Of a stretch of DNA of 33,467 bases, positions 1-7,753 are shown one piece after another. Position numbers and translations under genes: made by a program. The DNA is taken from assembly GCA_030637365.1 (NCBI GenBank), contig DAOWGR010000088.1:1-33467 (forward strand), written 5' to 3'. This DNA is from Elusimicrobiota bacterium (GTDB taxonomy: Bacteria > Elusimicrobiota > Elusimicrobia > Elusimicrobiales > UBA9959). The notes beneath the pieces are model-generated. The model saw only the letters and a program-made list of their open reading frames with translations. It did not search any database and was not told the DNA's origin. How positions within the stretch are numbered: the first letter of the stretch is position 1; every line of letters starts with the position of its first letter.

Positions 1-209
1 AAAAGCTTATTGTGGCGGCGGATATTCCCTCGGGCCTAAGTCCCGATACGGGCCATCATAGCGGCGTTTTTATTATGGCAAAACACACTTTTACTTTGGG
101 TTTTCCCAAAACCGGACTTATGGCGGCTCACGCTCAAAAAAATATAGGAAAGCTTAAAGTGATAGATATAGGCTATCCACAAGGATTATTGGAAGAAGCT
201 CGCGTTTAA
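1..209 (+). CDS. nnrE: NAD(P)H-hydrate epimerase (YjeF_N domain), 3' end only
   Basis: The reading frame is open from the window edge (frame of base 3) to the stop at 207-209, so only the C-terminal part is seen. The visible residues carry the YjeF N-terminal domain signature: AADIPSGL, then an F-T-L-GFPK-GL stretch, and a final VIDIGYP. Proteins of this family epimerise damaged NAD(P)HX so that a dehydratase can repair it. The protein stops directly after the epimerase domain, so the C-terminal NnrD dehydratase domain found in fused YjeF proteins is absent here. The GTG at 12 is an internal valine, not a start. The response regulator begins 11 nt downstream, so the two are probably co-transcribed. 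Confidence 0.85.
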   Translation, partial: KLIVAADIPSGLSPDTGHHSGVFIMAKHTFTLGFPKTGLMAAHAQKNIGKLKVIDIGYPQGLLEEARV

Positions 210-220
210 AATCATATGTT

Positions 221-637
221 ATGAATATAATAATCGCCGATGATGATGAAAATTTGCTTTCAATGATTGTTCCTCATTTGAAATTTCTCGGACATAAGGT
301 GTCTTGTGTTTCAAACGGAGAAGAGCTTTTAAAAAAAGTTAAAGAAATTAAAGCCGATCTTATAATAACCGATATCAATATGCCGAATATGGACGGAAAA
401 GAAACTTTTAAAAAATTACGCGGCATGGTTGAATACGCGGATGTTCCCGTTATAATTTGGAGCGGCATTGAAATAAAAGAAGGCGAAGATATCGCGTTTT
501 CAAAGAAAAATGTGAAATTTATGAAAAAACCTTTCGGCCTTGCCGTTCTTGAAACCGCGATAAAAGAGCTTGCCGCCGCGCCCAAAATAATGGATGATTT
601 TGAATCTTTCGGCGATATTTCTCAAATCAAAGAATAA
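221..637 (+). CDS. single-domain response regulator (CheY-like receiver)
   Basis: A 138-residue stand-alone receiver domain. The acidic pocket is at Asp7-Asp8-Asp9, the phospho-acceptor is Asp51 in LIITDINMPNMDG, the switch serine is in IIWSG (Ser81), and the conserved lysine is Lys103 in FMKKPF. There is no DNA-binding or enzymatic output domain, only a short acidic tail of about 20 residues (DDFESFGDISQIKE). It probably passes a phosphoryl signal to a partner protein, as CheY or Spo0F do. No histidine kinase is in the window. The start at 221 follows the nnrE stop by 11 nt and has no clear Shine-Dalgarno sequence, which suggests translational coupling or an upstream kinase-containing operon. 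Confidence 0.9.
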   Translation: MNIIIADDDENLLSMIVPHLKFLGHKVSCVSNGEELLKKVKEIKADLIITDINMPNMDGKETFKKLRGMVEYADVPVIIWSGIEIKEGEDIAFSKKNVKFMKKPFGLAVLETAIKELAAAPKIMDDFESFGDISQIKE

Positions 638-640
638 CAA

Positions 641-661
641 GTACAACCCTTAGGATTGTAC
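641..661. repeat. small inverted repeat (hairpin) after the response regulator
   Basis: GTACAACCC and GGATTGTAC form a 9-bp stem with one mismatch around a 3-nt loop. It begins 3 nt after the response regulator stop codon and has no T-run behind it. Its TACAACCC arm recurs in the terminator-like hairpin at 761-795, so the two may share an origin. Confidence 0.5.
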
Positions 662-663
662 TG

Positions 664-691
664 GTCTCAAGTCACATGTCACCAGTCACAA
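664..691. repeat. degenerate 7-nt tandem repeat (GTCACNN x4)
   Basis: Four consecutive heptamers start with GTC and share the core GTCACNN (the first is GTCTCAA). They sit in the gap between the response regulator and tilS. The pattern matches a second, larger 7-nt array with a CAC core at 29277-29334 and is analogous to the 8-nt arrays at 7645-7684 and 33109-33140. Confidence 0.6.
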
Positions 692-760
692 GTAAAAAAA
701 ATCGTAAACCATGTCGGTTTTGGATGACTGGGATTTCGAAGGTTTACTCGGATATTTTAA

Positions 761-795
761 AAAACCAATACAACCCGTCGGGTTGTACCGGTTTT
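761..795. terminator. bidirectional rho-independent terminator candidate
   Basis: A strong hairpin: AAAACC (761-766) pairs with GGTTTT (790-795), then a 2x2 internal loop, then a perfect 8-bp inner stem TACAACCC/GGGTTGTA (769-776, 780-787) around GTC. The A-run on the left and T-run on the right let it act on both strands. It lies between the convergent response regulator and tilS genes, where such a terminator is expected. Confidence 0.6.
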
Positions 796-846
796 CTATC
801 AGACTGCCAAATTTTAAAGCGTTAACTAATCTCTTACCCCTCTGCC

Positions 847-1605
847 CTATCCTCTATTTGTTTTCAGTTCTTTATTCAATTTTACGGACATTTCAATGAT
901 ATGCCGCCTGAATTGAGGCTGTTTTTTTTCTATGAGTGGAAGAAGAGTTTTTCTTATCCAATTTCTGGTATATTTCTCATCTTCATTGGTTTTATCTTTT
1001 CTTGAAGAAAGTTTATGGTTTTTTATATAGGCCAATATCTCCCCGCGAGTAATCGCCATAAGCGGCCTTATGGCATAAATCTTTTTAGAGGCTTTTTTCC
1101 ATAGAATTCTTTTTATGGGTATACCAAGCAAACCTTTTGGATTGGTTCCTCTTATTAAATTGAGTAGAACCGTTTCTATATTATCGTCCGAATGATGAGC
1201 GGTCGCTATGATGGAGCAATTCTTTTTTTTCGCCGTTTGAATTAAAAAATCATATCGCGCGAGCCTTGCCGCGTGTTCAAGGCTTGTTTTTTTCTTTTTG
1301 GCCAAAAGGGGAACATCAATTTTTTTACTTATGGTTTCAATATCGTATTGTAGTCCGAGTTTTTTTACAAAAGTTTCGTCCATATCCGCGTTTTTACCGC
1401 GAAGCATATGATTTATATGGCAGATACAAAGATTGATATTTCTTTTTTTTGAATGCTTGGCGAAAAAATCCAGCATCATTATGGAATCCGGTCCGCCCGA
1501 TATCGCGAGTAATATATTGTCGCCTTTTTTTAAAAGCGAATATTTTTTGGAGTTTGAATTTATCTTGTCTAAAATTTTAAGCGTGAGAGACTTGTTGCCG
1601 GCCAT
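847..1605 (-). CDS. tilS: tRNA(Ile)-lysidine synthase TilS, short form
   Basis: TilS attaches lysine to cytidine 34 of the tRNA-Ile that reads AUA codons, using ATP. The PP-loop P-motif SGGPDS is at residues 36-41 and is followed by the family motifs CHINHMLRG, EHAARLARY and TAHHSDDNIET. I start at the ATG at 1605, giving 252 residues, because the in-frame extension to 1701 adds a hydrophobic stretch unlike the family and would run into the opposite gene. At 252 residues it is shorter than E. coli TilS (about 430). It holds the catalytic N-terminal domain and a short helical tail, and the C-terminal tRNA-binding domains are missing. Short TilS forms are known in other bacteria. A TATAAT lies just upstream of the ATG and there is no Shine-Dalgarno sequence. 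Confidence 0.9.
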   Translation of the reverse strand: MAGNKSLTLKILDKINSNSKKYSLLKKGDNILLAISGGPDSIMMLDFFAKHSKKRNINLCICHINHMLRGKNADMDETFVKKLGLQYDIETISKKIDVPLLAKKKKTSLEHAARLARYDFLIQTAKKKNCSIIATAHHSDDNIETVLLNLIRGTNPKGLLGIPIKRILWKKASKKIYAIRPLMAITRGEILAYIKNHKLSSRKDKTNEDEKYTRNWIRKTLLPLIEKKQPQFRRHIIEMSVKLNKELKTNRG

Positions 1606-1617
1606 ATTATAATTATA
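1606..1617 (-). promoter_or_regulatory. -10 element directly upstream of tilS (possible leaderless start)
   Basis: Reading the minus strand, two TATAAT hexamers stand back to back directly before the tilS ATG. From the outer one, a start site about 7 nt downstream would fall on the A of the ATG. No Shine-Dalgarno sequence is present. This fits a leaderless mRNA. A clear -35 box was not found. Confidence 0.35.
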
Positions 1618-1701
1618 CAAATATAGAGAGAGCGTAAAAGCAGAGGTATTTCTGATGCGATATTTAATATAATTTAAAAGCCAATTCAATTGGGGAGTCA
1701 A

Positions 1702-2850
1702 ATGAATATAAAGAATATTAAATTTTCAGCGGAAAAGATAAGAAACAGTTTTATCCCTTTTTTGGTTTTTATCGCTTTAATTCAGAATTTAATTGTTTCA
1801 TGGCAGGTATTTTCCAAAATCCCGCTTTCAGATCCCGCTTCATATCCTGAAATAGCCAAGGCTTCAAAATTTTTTTATGATACCGGCATAAGGGAGCCCG
1901 TTCAGATATACATTGTAAAATTTTTCATGCTTTTTGGCTTAAATGATGTTTTAAGCGTAAGAGTCGCCACCACGGCAATAGTTGTTTTTTTTGGAGTTTT
2001 ATTGGTTAGGCTTGTTTTTAAAAGATATGGTTTCACAGTCGCTATGGTCGCGGGATTTGTTTTCGCGATCAATCCGTTTGTGGGCTATTATGGCGTTCAG
2101 GGCGTAAATAATCTTACAAGCGGATTTTTTCTGATGCTTTTTGTATATTTTCTCACCAAAAAAGAATATATTCGCGGAAATTTAATTTATACGGCCTTGT
2201 TCGCCGCTTTAAGCATGCTGACAAGGCTTGAAAATATATTGATTATTTTTTTAATTTTAGCGTCTTTTGTTTTGATAAATTTTTCAAAAACCAAACTAAG
2301 ATTTTCTCTACTGGTATTTGCTTTCGCGTTTATCGCGGTTTTGCCCTATCCTTTGCATCAGGCTTACAAATATAAAAGTCCCATCCATTCCCATAATCTG
2401 GCGGCCAGATTTTGGGTCAATACCGAAAAAAACGGACCGCAATCCGCTCAGCGGTATAAAGACGGTCCCATGAGCATAAGCGGTTTTTTATTTAGAGGCG
2501 GCGCTTGCGGCGCGGCATTGTCTTTGTGTAAAGGGTATTTTAAAAGCGGTTTTCATTACTTGCCGAGACTTTTGTATTATAAAGTCGCTTTTTTCTTATT
2601 TATTTTTGGCTTTATCGTGATATTGTTAAGAAAAGAATATTTTTTGGCGAGCCTGCTTCCCATAATGATATTGCCGGTGGTTTTCATAGCCGGTATTGAC
2701 CAGATTTCCAAGGGAAGCGGCATAGAGCTCAGATTTTATATTAATGCGCTTTGGTTGTTGGGAATTTACGCGGGGTTTGGCGTGAATACCGCCGCGATGT
2801 ATGCCAAGCAAAAATTTGAAAAGCTTGCGGCAAAAAAACAAATTAATTGA
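1702..2850 (+). CDS. polytopic membrane protein, GT-C glycosyltransferase-like (PMT_2/ArnT-type)
   Basis: A 382-residue protein with about nine to eleven hydrophobic segments. After the first membrane helix comes a short loop with an acidic site (Asp44 in SDPASYPE, then REP at 64-66), the layout of the first extracytoplasmic loop in GT-C enzymes that transfer sugars from polyprenyl-phosphate carriers to protein, lipid A or glycans. Several later segments, such as GVNNLTSGFFLMLF and ALSMLTRLENILIIF, also resemble the PMT_2 family. The start is the ATG at 1702, which has a GGGGAG ribosome site at 1692-1697. The TTG at 1690 overlaps that site and is less likely. Donor and acceptor cannot be read from the sequence. 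The family call rests on topology and the acidic loop. Confidence 0.6.
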   Translation: MNIKNIKFSAEKIRNSFIPFLVFIALIQNLIVSWQVFSKIPLSDPASYPEIAKASKFFYDTGIREPVQIYIVKFFMLFGLNDVLSVRVATTAIVVFFGVLLVRLVFKRYGFTVAMVAGFVFAINPFVGYYGVQGVNNLTSGFFLMLFVYFLTKKEYIRGNLIYTALFAALSMLTRLENILIIFLILASFVLINFSKTKLRFSLLVFAFAFIAVLPYPLHQAYKYKSPIHSHNLAARFWVNTEKNGPQSAQRYKDGPMSISGFLFRGGACGAALSLCKGYFKSGFHYLPRLLYYKVAFFLFIFGFIVILLRKEYFLASLLPIMILPVVFIAGIDQISKGSGIELRFYINALWLLGIYAGFGVNTAAMYAKQKFEKLAAKKQIN

Positions 2851-2863
2851 TTTGCCGCAAGCT
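2822..2863. terminator. 13-bp perfect inverted repeat spanning a stop codon
   Basis: AGCTTGCGGCAAA (2822-2834) pairs perfectly with TTTGCCGCAAGCT (2851-2863) around a 16-nt loop. The left arm lies inside the last codons of the membrane protein and the TGA stop (2848-2850) is in the loop. No T-run follows, so it is not a textbook intrinsic terminator. It may act as a transcript end stabiliser or as a terminator with weak tail requirements. Confidence 0.5.
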
Positions 2864-2958
2864 CGCGACAGTGCTTTATGGCGCAAATATTTTGTATTAT
2901 TATTGTAATGGTCCGATTGTAAGGCTTTTATTTGCCGATTCGGCTAAAGGGGAAAGTT

Positions 2959-3912
2959 GTGAAGATAAATTTGAATAAATGCAAATTTATAGCGGTTATA
3001 ACCGTCCTTTTTTTAATTCCTTTTCTCATAATGAGCAATCATTTTCTTAATGGCGCTAAAAAAATGGTTGAGAGGAATGCTTTAGAGCGCATGAGTCTTA
3101 GGACAAGAGCTGTTTCAAAAGTGGTTTCCGGCGTATTAAATTCAAATTATGAAATTTTTAGAATCGCGAACACCGAAAAGTTTGTAAATCTTTCCAACTC
3201 GGGAAGAAAAAAGCTTCTTAAAGAGGGAATGGAAAAGCATAAGGGTGTTTACAGGGGGTTCGCTGTTTTTACTCCGACTTGCAAAAAAATATTCTCTATC
3301 GGAGATATTGGCGATTATGATTGTTCAAAAAACGGGCTTTTAAAAAAAGCCGTTTTATCCGAAATGTCGGTTGGGGCGGTGGAATACTCAAAAGATGAGC
3401 CATGCTTTTTGGTTATGGCTGAGCCTATATTTGCCGGTAAACCAAAAAAAACCGGACTAATCGCGTTTGGAAGAATAAATCTGGCGCCTTTAAATAATAT
3501 CATAAGATCGTTTGGAAAAAAATCTCGCAGTGAGCTTGGGATTGCTGACGCCGGAGGACGAATCATAAGCGATTCCACCGGCAGGGCGATAATAAAACCC
3601 GGTATTAGGATTTCCGATGAAATAATCAAAATTATAAATTCTTCTTTAAGACGAGGAATTCGAAATTCAAGTTCACAAATTAAGATGAAGGACAAAATAA
3701 ATTTGGTGGCGGTTTCAAGCGTGCCGGGAACAAAATGGTGGGTTTACGAAAAGATAAATTCTTCCAGTTTGCTTGATTATTCTTTTTGGGCCAAGAAAAT
3801 TATTTATAGCGGCGTTGTTTTAATTATCATATTCGCTTTTGTTTCTCATGAGCTTGCCAAAATATGGCTTGTTCCCAAGAAACTGCAGGTCAAGACCGAG
3901 ATTAAGGCTTAG
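2959..3912 (+). CDS. membrane sensor-like protein with Cache-type extracytoplasmic domain, no output domain
   Basis: A 317-residue protein. There is one membrane helix at about 10-28, an extracytoplasmic domain of about 250 residues, a second membrane helix near 285-303, and a short cytoplasmic tail of about 15 residues. The middle has the order seen in double-Cache sensors: an early helix (MSLRTRAVSKVVSGVLNSNY), a sheet region with a FAVFTPTCKKIFSIG strand pair, and a distal LGIADAGGRIISDSTG motif typical of Cache_1 folds. Such domains usually sit in front of a kinase, cyclase or chemoreceptor module, and here nothing follows. The start is the GTG at 2959, with AGGGG at 2948-2952. The TTG at 2932 would lack a ribosome site. 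A strong hairpin terminates the gene before the amylase. Confidence 0.6.
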   Translation: MKINLNKCKFIAVITVLFLIPFLIMSNHFLNGAKKMVERNALERMSLRTRAVSKVVSGVLNSNYEIFRIANTEKFVNLSNSGRKKLLKEGMEKHKGVYRGFAVFTPTCKKIFSIGDIGDYDCSKNGLLKKAVLSEMSVGAVEYSKDEPCFLVMAEPIFAGKPKKTGLIAFGRINLAPLNNIIRSFGKKSRSELGIADAGGRIISDSTGRAIIKPGIRISDEIIKIINSSLRRGIRNSSSQIKMKDKINLVAVSSVPGTKWWVYEKINSSSLLDYSFWAKKIIYSGVVLIIIFAFVSHELAKIWLVPKKLQVKTEIKA

Positions 3913-3922
3913 AAGAGCAGAG

Positions 3923-3976
3923 AGAGGCAAGATTTGTAAGGATATTCCTTGCAAATTTGATTTCTTACCTCTTTTT
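3923..3976 (+). terminator. nested-hairpin terminator before the GH13 genes
   Basis: An outer stem AGAGGCAAGA/TCTTACCTCT (3923-3932 with 3963-3972, one mismatch) encloses an inner stem ATTTGTAAGGA/TCCTTGCAAAT (3932-3942 with 3946-3956, one G-U) around a 3-nt loop. A T-run (3972-3976) follows directly. It is placed 10 nt after the sensor gene and 100 nt before the first GH13 start, so it most likely separates their transcripts. Confidence 0.65.
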
Positions 3977-4028
3977 GTTATTCGTATTATTAGGTCTTGA
4001 TCTCAGTTTATATTGGGTCATAGGTTGC

Positions 4029-4056
4029 TTGCCAATTAGTGTATTGCTACTAATAT
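4029..4056 (+). promoter_or_regulatory. possible sigma-70 promoter of the GH13 operon
   Basis: TTGCCA (4029-4034) and TAATAT (4051-4056) are separated by 16 nt, 21 nt before the GH13 start codon. The spacer holds a small ATTAGT/ACTAAT inverted repeat that could be an operator or a 5' hairpin. The match is only fair. Confidence 0.3.
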
Positions 4057-4076
4057 ATATAAATAGGATAGAGTTT

Positions 4077-6062
4077 ATGCGATATAAATTTTTTCAAAAT
4101 ATTCTGTTTTTTTGTCTTTTTTGCGGATTTTCAAATAACGCGTTTGCCATTAATGATTTGGAGTCCCGGCGAAGTGAAGCCTCCGTGGTTTTTGACGGCG
4201 GCGCGGCGGTTTTTGAAGATTTGTCCGGCTTCAAGTCGGATTTAAAATATTCCCAGCAAAATTATATTTCAGAGCTTCGCCAAGTAATGTCGGCGGGCCG
4301 TTGGAATGGCAGCACTCCCGCTATAAGGCATTTTCAATTTAAACACAGTGAAGAGGGGTGGAACGCGCAAGCTCAAAGTGTCGGTCTCGAAGGGTTTTTT
4401 TGGACAAAAAGGGAGCTTGAAAACAAATACGGCCCAGATAAGTTTATTCATCAGGTTGACGGTTATTTTACATATTTGGAGCATTTGCTTTCTCCCGTTG
4501 CATGGACAAAAGAATTCAGGGAGGACTTGGCCGAGCTTAAAAAGTCCGACCTTAATGTATATGAGAAAAATGACAAATTGAATCTTATTTTGGAGCGTTA
4601 TATTAAAGGGCTTCAGGAAAATATGGAGAAATATGACAGCGCGGGGTGGATTAAAAAAGCGAGGATTTATGAATTGTTTCCGCGCGCTTATAATACCGCC
4701 GGCAGACGAAACGCCGATGGGTTTAAGTCTCCTTCAAATTCCGATAAAACGCTGTTTTTTAAGGATTTCGCCATATCCGATTTTGATGTGATTAAAAGGA
4801 TGGGTTTTGATGTTGTGTGGCCCATGGGCATATTGCCGATAGGGAAAAGAGGACAGACCGGAACGGGCGGCGGTTCGCCTTATTCCATAAGCGATCATTC
4901 CACCGTTAATCCTGATTTGGGCACGGAAGAAGATTTTAAAAATTTTGTTAAAAAAGCGCATATGGCGGGTTTGAAAGTTATAATTGATTTTGTTGTTAAT
5001 CATACATCGCTTGATTCAAAGCTTTTGCATGAAGACCCGGATTATTTTATTAATTTTCGTTATGACGGAGCTTGTCCGAGAGACGGGTATTTTGAGCATT
5101 ATTGTAAAGGGCAAAAATATTGCGTGAATAACGGAGGTTTTGAGTATGGCGGAGGCGTGTCCACTTGGATTGACACCGCTCAGGTAAATTACGGCAATGA
5201 AAAACTCAGAGGCCGAATGACTCAAATACTCAAGGGTTGGGTGTCCAAATTTGATATTGACGGGTTCAGGGTTGATATGGCGCATCTTGATTTGAATAAT
5301 GTTTTTTCGCGAACATGGCAAAAAAGCATGCCGCATGAAGAATTTTACAGGCCGATGATAAGAGAAGTTAAGTCGGCAAAAGCTTCGGTCGCTTTTGTGG
5401 CGGAAGCCTATTCTTTTCAGGAAGATTTGTCGGCTTGCGGTTTTGACGCTATTTACAGCAAATATGAAATGGGCCGGCCCGAGGGCCAAACAGGCTGGTA
5501 TGAAACGAGCGCGAGCGGAAACAGCTATGAGATTGGGAGTTCCATAAACAGAGTGGCGTTTCTCGCGTGGCAAAACGGCGGCGCGGGATCGGTTGTTTTC
5601 GTGGGCAATCATGATGAGCCCGCTCCCGAGACGGTGTACGGCAAGAGGCTTCCGGCCGCTCTTATGATGACTATGCTGATGCCAAGTTCTATAATGGTTT
5701 ATTCGGGCGCTGAGATAGGATATAATGCCGCGATTGCCACGGAACATAAGCCATTGCCTTTTAGCGTGCCCACTGAAATTGATTGGAGCGAGGGCGAAGC
5801 TTGGGTTAAGGAAACTTACCTGAATGTATTTTCAATTTCAAATAAGATAAGAAATGAAATGGGCGATTATGATATTAAACCTCTCTGGCCGAAAGATGGC
5901 GGGCAATGGTCCGGCTATATGATGATATCCAAATCAAAGCCCGATTTGAAAAAAGCCGTTATAGGAAATATAACATGGAATTCCGCCGCGGTTTATCTTC
6001 CGGAATTTCAAATAAATCTGAATCTTGAGCCCGGCGAGTACAAAATAGTGAGCCTTAAGTAG
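4077..6062 (+). CDS. exported GH13 alpha-amylase-family glycoside hydrolase
   Basis: 661 residues starting at the ATG at 4077, with AGGATAGAG at 4065-4073 in front. This start gives a clean signal peptide (MRYKFFQNILFFCLF, cleavage after NNAFA), while the longer frame back to 3957 would begin in the terminator. After a helical N-terminal region of about 170 residues, a GH13 barrel starts near residue 195 (ARIYELFPRAYN). All four conserved regions are present: DFVVNHT (Asp304), GFRVDMAH (nucleophile Asp400), FVAEAY (acid/base Glu443) and VGNHDEP (Asp513), so it should be active. An all-beta C-terminal domain follows. It likely cleaves or transfers alpha-glucans in the periplasm or outside. The fine specificity is unknown. 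The N-terminal region matches nothing I recognise. Confidence 0.9.
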   Translation: MRYKFFQNILFFCLFCGFSNNAFAINDLESRRSEASVVFDGGAAVFEDLSGFKSDLKYSQQNYISELRQVMSAGRWNGSTPAIRHFQFKHSEEGWNAQAQSVGLEGFFWTKRELENKYGPDKFIHQVDGYFTYLEHLLSPVAWTKEFREDLAELKKSDLNVYEKNDKLNLILERYIKGLQENMEKYDSAGWIKKARIYELFPRAYNTAGRRNADGFKSPSNSDKTLFFKDFAISDFDVIKRMGFDVVWPMGILPIGKRGQTGTGGGSPYSISDHSTVNPDLGTEEDFKNFVKKAHMAGLKVIIDFVVNHTSLDSKLLHEDPDYFINFRYDGACPRDGYFEHYCKGQKYCVNNGGFEYGGGVSTWIDTAQVNYGNEKLRGRMTQILKGWVSKFDIDGFRVDMAHLDLNNVFSRTWQKSMPHEEFYRPMIREVKSAKASVAFVAEAYSFQEDLSACGFDAIYSKYEMGRPEGQTGWYETSASGNSYEIGSSINRVAFLAWQNGGAGSVVFVGNHDEPAPETVYGKRLPAALMMTMLMPSSIMVYSGAEIGYNAAIATEHKPLPFSVPTEIDWSEGEAWVKETYLNVFSISNKIRNEMGDYDIKPLWPKDGGQWSGYMMISKSKPDLKKAVIGNITWNSAAVYLPEFQINLNLEPGEYKIVSLK

Positions 6063-6151
6063 TTTTATTTGGCGGTATTTGGGGAAAAAGTAATTATTAT
6101 AGTTTTAAAGAAAATTTGCTAATCGCGATACGTGCCGTATTGGAGGTTGTT

Positions 6152-7642
6152 TTGCTTCGTTCAAATCCTCATTTAATAGAAATTAACGCGAGACTTTGGA
6201 TAAATCAGCTTAGGAAGAAATATTCGGAAGATATAACTCTTTCAACTATTCCCGAAGAAGAATTATTGAAAATTAAGCATTTGGGTTTTGACATAATTTG
6301 GCTTATGGGCGTATGGGGGCCAAGTCCCCAATCGGCTGAAATAGCCAAGAAAGAGCCGGAACTTATAAAAATCGCGAAAGAAATTATTCCTGAATTTAGT
6401 CCGGATAAAATAGGAGCGTCTCCTTATTCCATTTTTGAATATAAGCTCAATGAAGATTTGGGTTTTGAATGGGAAATTAAGGCGCTTAAAGAAAGATTAA
6501 ATTCTTTAGGCATTGGTTTGTTTCTTGATTTTGTTTCAAATCATATGGCAAAAGATAATCCTTTTATTAAAGAATGTCCCGAATGTTTTGTAAGCGCGAG
6601 CGCCGAAGATTACGCTGCGCGCCCCGATCAATTTTTTGTTTTTGAGACAAACGGCGAAAAAAAAAATATCGCTTACGGCAGAGACCCCAATTTCCCGCCA
6701 TGGACCGATACGGCTCAGCTTAATTTTTTTAATGCTCGCGCGAGAGAGAAGATGCTTCAATTTTTAATGGATATAGCCGATATGTCCGACGGCGTTCGCT
6801 GCGATATGGTGATGCTGACATTGAATGATATTTATGAAGGGACATGGGGCTGGCTTTTAAATAAAGAGGGGCTTCAAAAACCCGGCAATGAATTTTGGGC
6901 CCAAGCCATAAAAAAAGTTAAGCGGAAATATCCCAAATTTATTTTTATCGCGGAAGTTTATTGGGGGCTTGAATGGCGTTTCCAGAATATGGGTTTTGAT
7001 TATACCTATGATAAAATAATTTATGATCGTTTAAGAAACAGCGACTGTGATAATATCCGAGGGCATTTGAGAGCCGAAAAATTATATCAAAAGCGTTCGG
7101 TCAGATTTATAGACAATCATGATGAAGTGTCTTCAATTAAATCGTTCGGCAGGGAAAAGGCTTTCGCGGCGGCCGTTATAATGTCAACGATTAAAGGGCT
7201 TAGGTTTTATCAGGACGCGCAATTGGACGGAGAGATTGTTAAAGTGCCCGTGCAAGTCCTTGATTATGATTGTCCGGTGGATTTGGGCGCGAGAAAATTT
7301 TACGAGAAACTTCTTAAAATAGTTGATCATCCCGCCTTTCACGGCGGAGAATGGAATTTGCTTGAAGTTAATCGTTCCCATCCGGAAAATAAAAGCAATA
7401 TTAATATTTTAAGCTGGTCGTGGTCGCAGATGAGAACGGTTAAAATTGTAATTGTTAATTATTCCCAGGAGACTTCATCGGGAATAGTAAGAACCAAGAT
7501 TAAATCTTCCGAGGATAATACGGCATTGTTTGAAGAATTGTCCGGCAGATTCATTTCATTTAATTCAAGTGATATACAGGACGGTCTTAAAATGGAAAAT
7601 ATGCCGCCGTATTCGGCCTATATTCTGGATATGGAGTTCTGA
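6152..7642 (+). CDS. cytoplasmic GH13 alpha-amylase-family enzyme
   Basis: 496 residues from a TTG at 6152, chosen because GGAGG stands at 6142-6146, 5 nt away. The longer frame from 6116 lacks a ribosome site. There is no signal peptide. The catalytic set is intact: DFVSNHM, DGVRCDMVM (nucleophile Asp218), FIAEVYWG (acid/base Glu268) and FIDNHDE (Asp324). The GVRCDM form of region II, together with W-x-MG and ASPYSI, resembles a group of bacterial GH13 proteins of uncertain specificity. It follows the exported GH13 enzyme by 90 nt on the same strand and is probably in its operon. The two share the W(P/L)MG and SPYSI motifs, so they look like distant relatives with divided locations: one outside, one inside acting on imported or stored glucan. 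Confidence 0.88.
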   Translation: MLRSNPHLIEINARLWINQLRKKYSEDITLSTIPEEELLKIKHLGFDIIWLMGVWGPSPQSAEIAKKEPELIKIAKEIIPEFSPDKIGASPYSIFEYKLNEDLGFEWEIKALKERLNSLGIGLFLDFVSNHMAKDNPFIKECPECFVSASAEDYAARPDQFFVFETNGEKKNIAYGRDPNFPPWTDTAQLNFFNARAREKMLQFLMDIADMSDGVRCDMVMLTLNDIYEGTWGWLLNKEGLQKPGNEFWAQAIKKVKRKYPKFIFIAEVYWGLEWRFQNMGFDYTYDKIIYDRLRNSDCDNIRGHLRAEKLYQKRSVRFIDNHDEVSSIKSFGREKAFAAAVIMSTIKGLRFYQDAQLDGEIVKVPVQVLDYDCPVDLGARKFYEKLLKIVDHPAFHGGEWNLLEVNRSHPENKSNINILSWSWSQMRTVKIVIVNYSQETSSGIVRTKIKSSEDNTALFEELSGRFISFNSSDIQDGLKMENMPPYSAYILDMEF

Positions 7643-7644
7643 AG

Positions 7645-7684
7645 CAGTACAACAGCGCGGCAGCGATACAGTGTGGCAGTGTAA
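7645..7684. repeat. degenerate 8-nt tandem repeat (CAGYGNNN x5)
   Basis: Five octamers in register, each starting CAG (for example CAGCGATA, CAGTGTGG), begin 3 nt after the second GH13 stop codon. A partial sixth copy (CAGAG) follows. It is one of several short-period arrays in this window, each with its own core word. Confidence 0.6.
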
Positions 7685-7753
7685 CAGAGATTTATTATTA
7701 AAAACAATAAAAGTTGTTGGTTTTTTTTGCATAGTTTACTTATTGGGTCATGT

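Noticed and set aside
711-899. 62-residue plus-strand frame after the response regulator
   Set aside because: It crosses the bidirectional terminator and the end of tilS, has no ribosome site, and matches nothing recognisable.
5016-5747. Long minus-strand frame (243 residues) inside the exported GH13 gene
   Set aside because: It is antisense to a catalytic barrel with intact motifs and has no family-like features, so it is a shadow.
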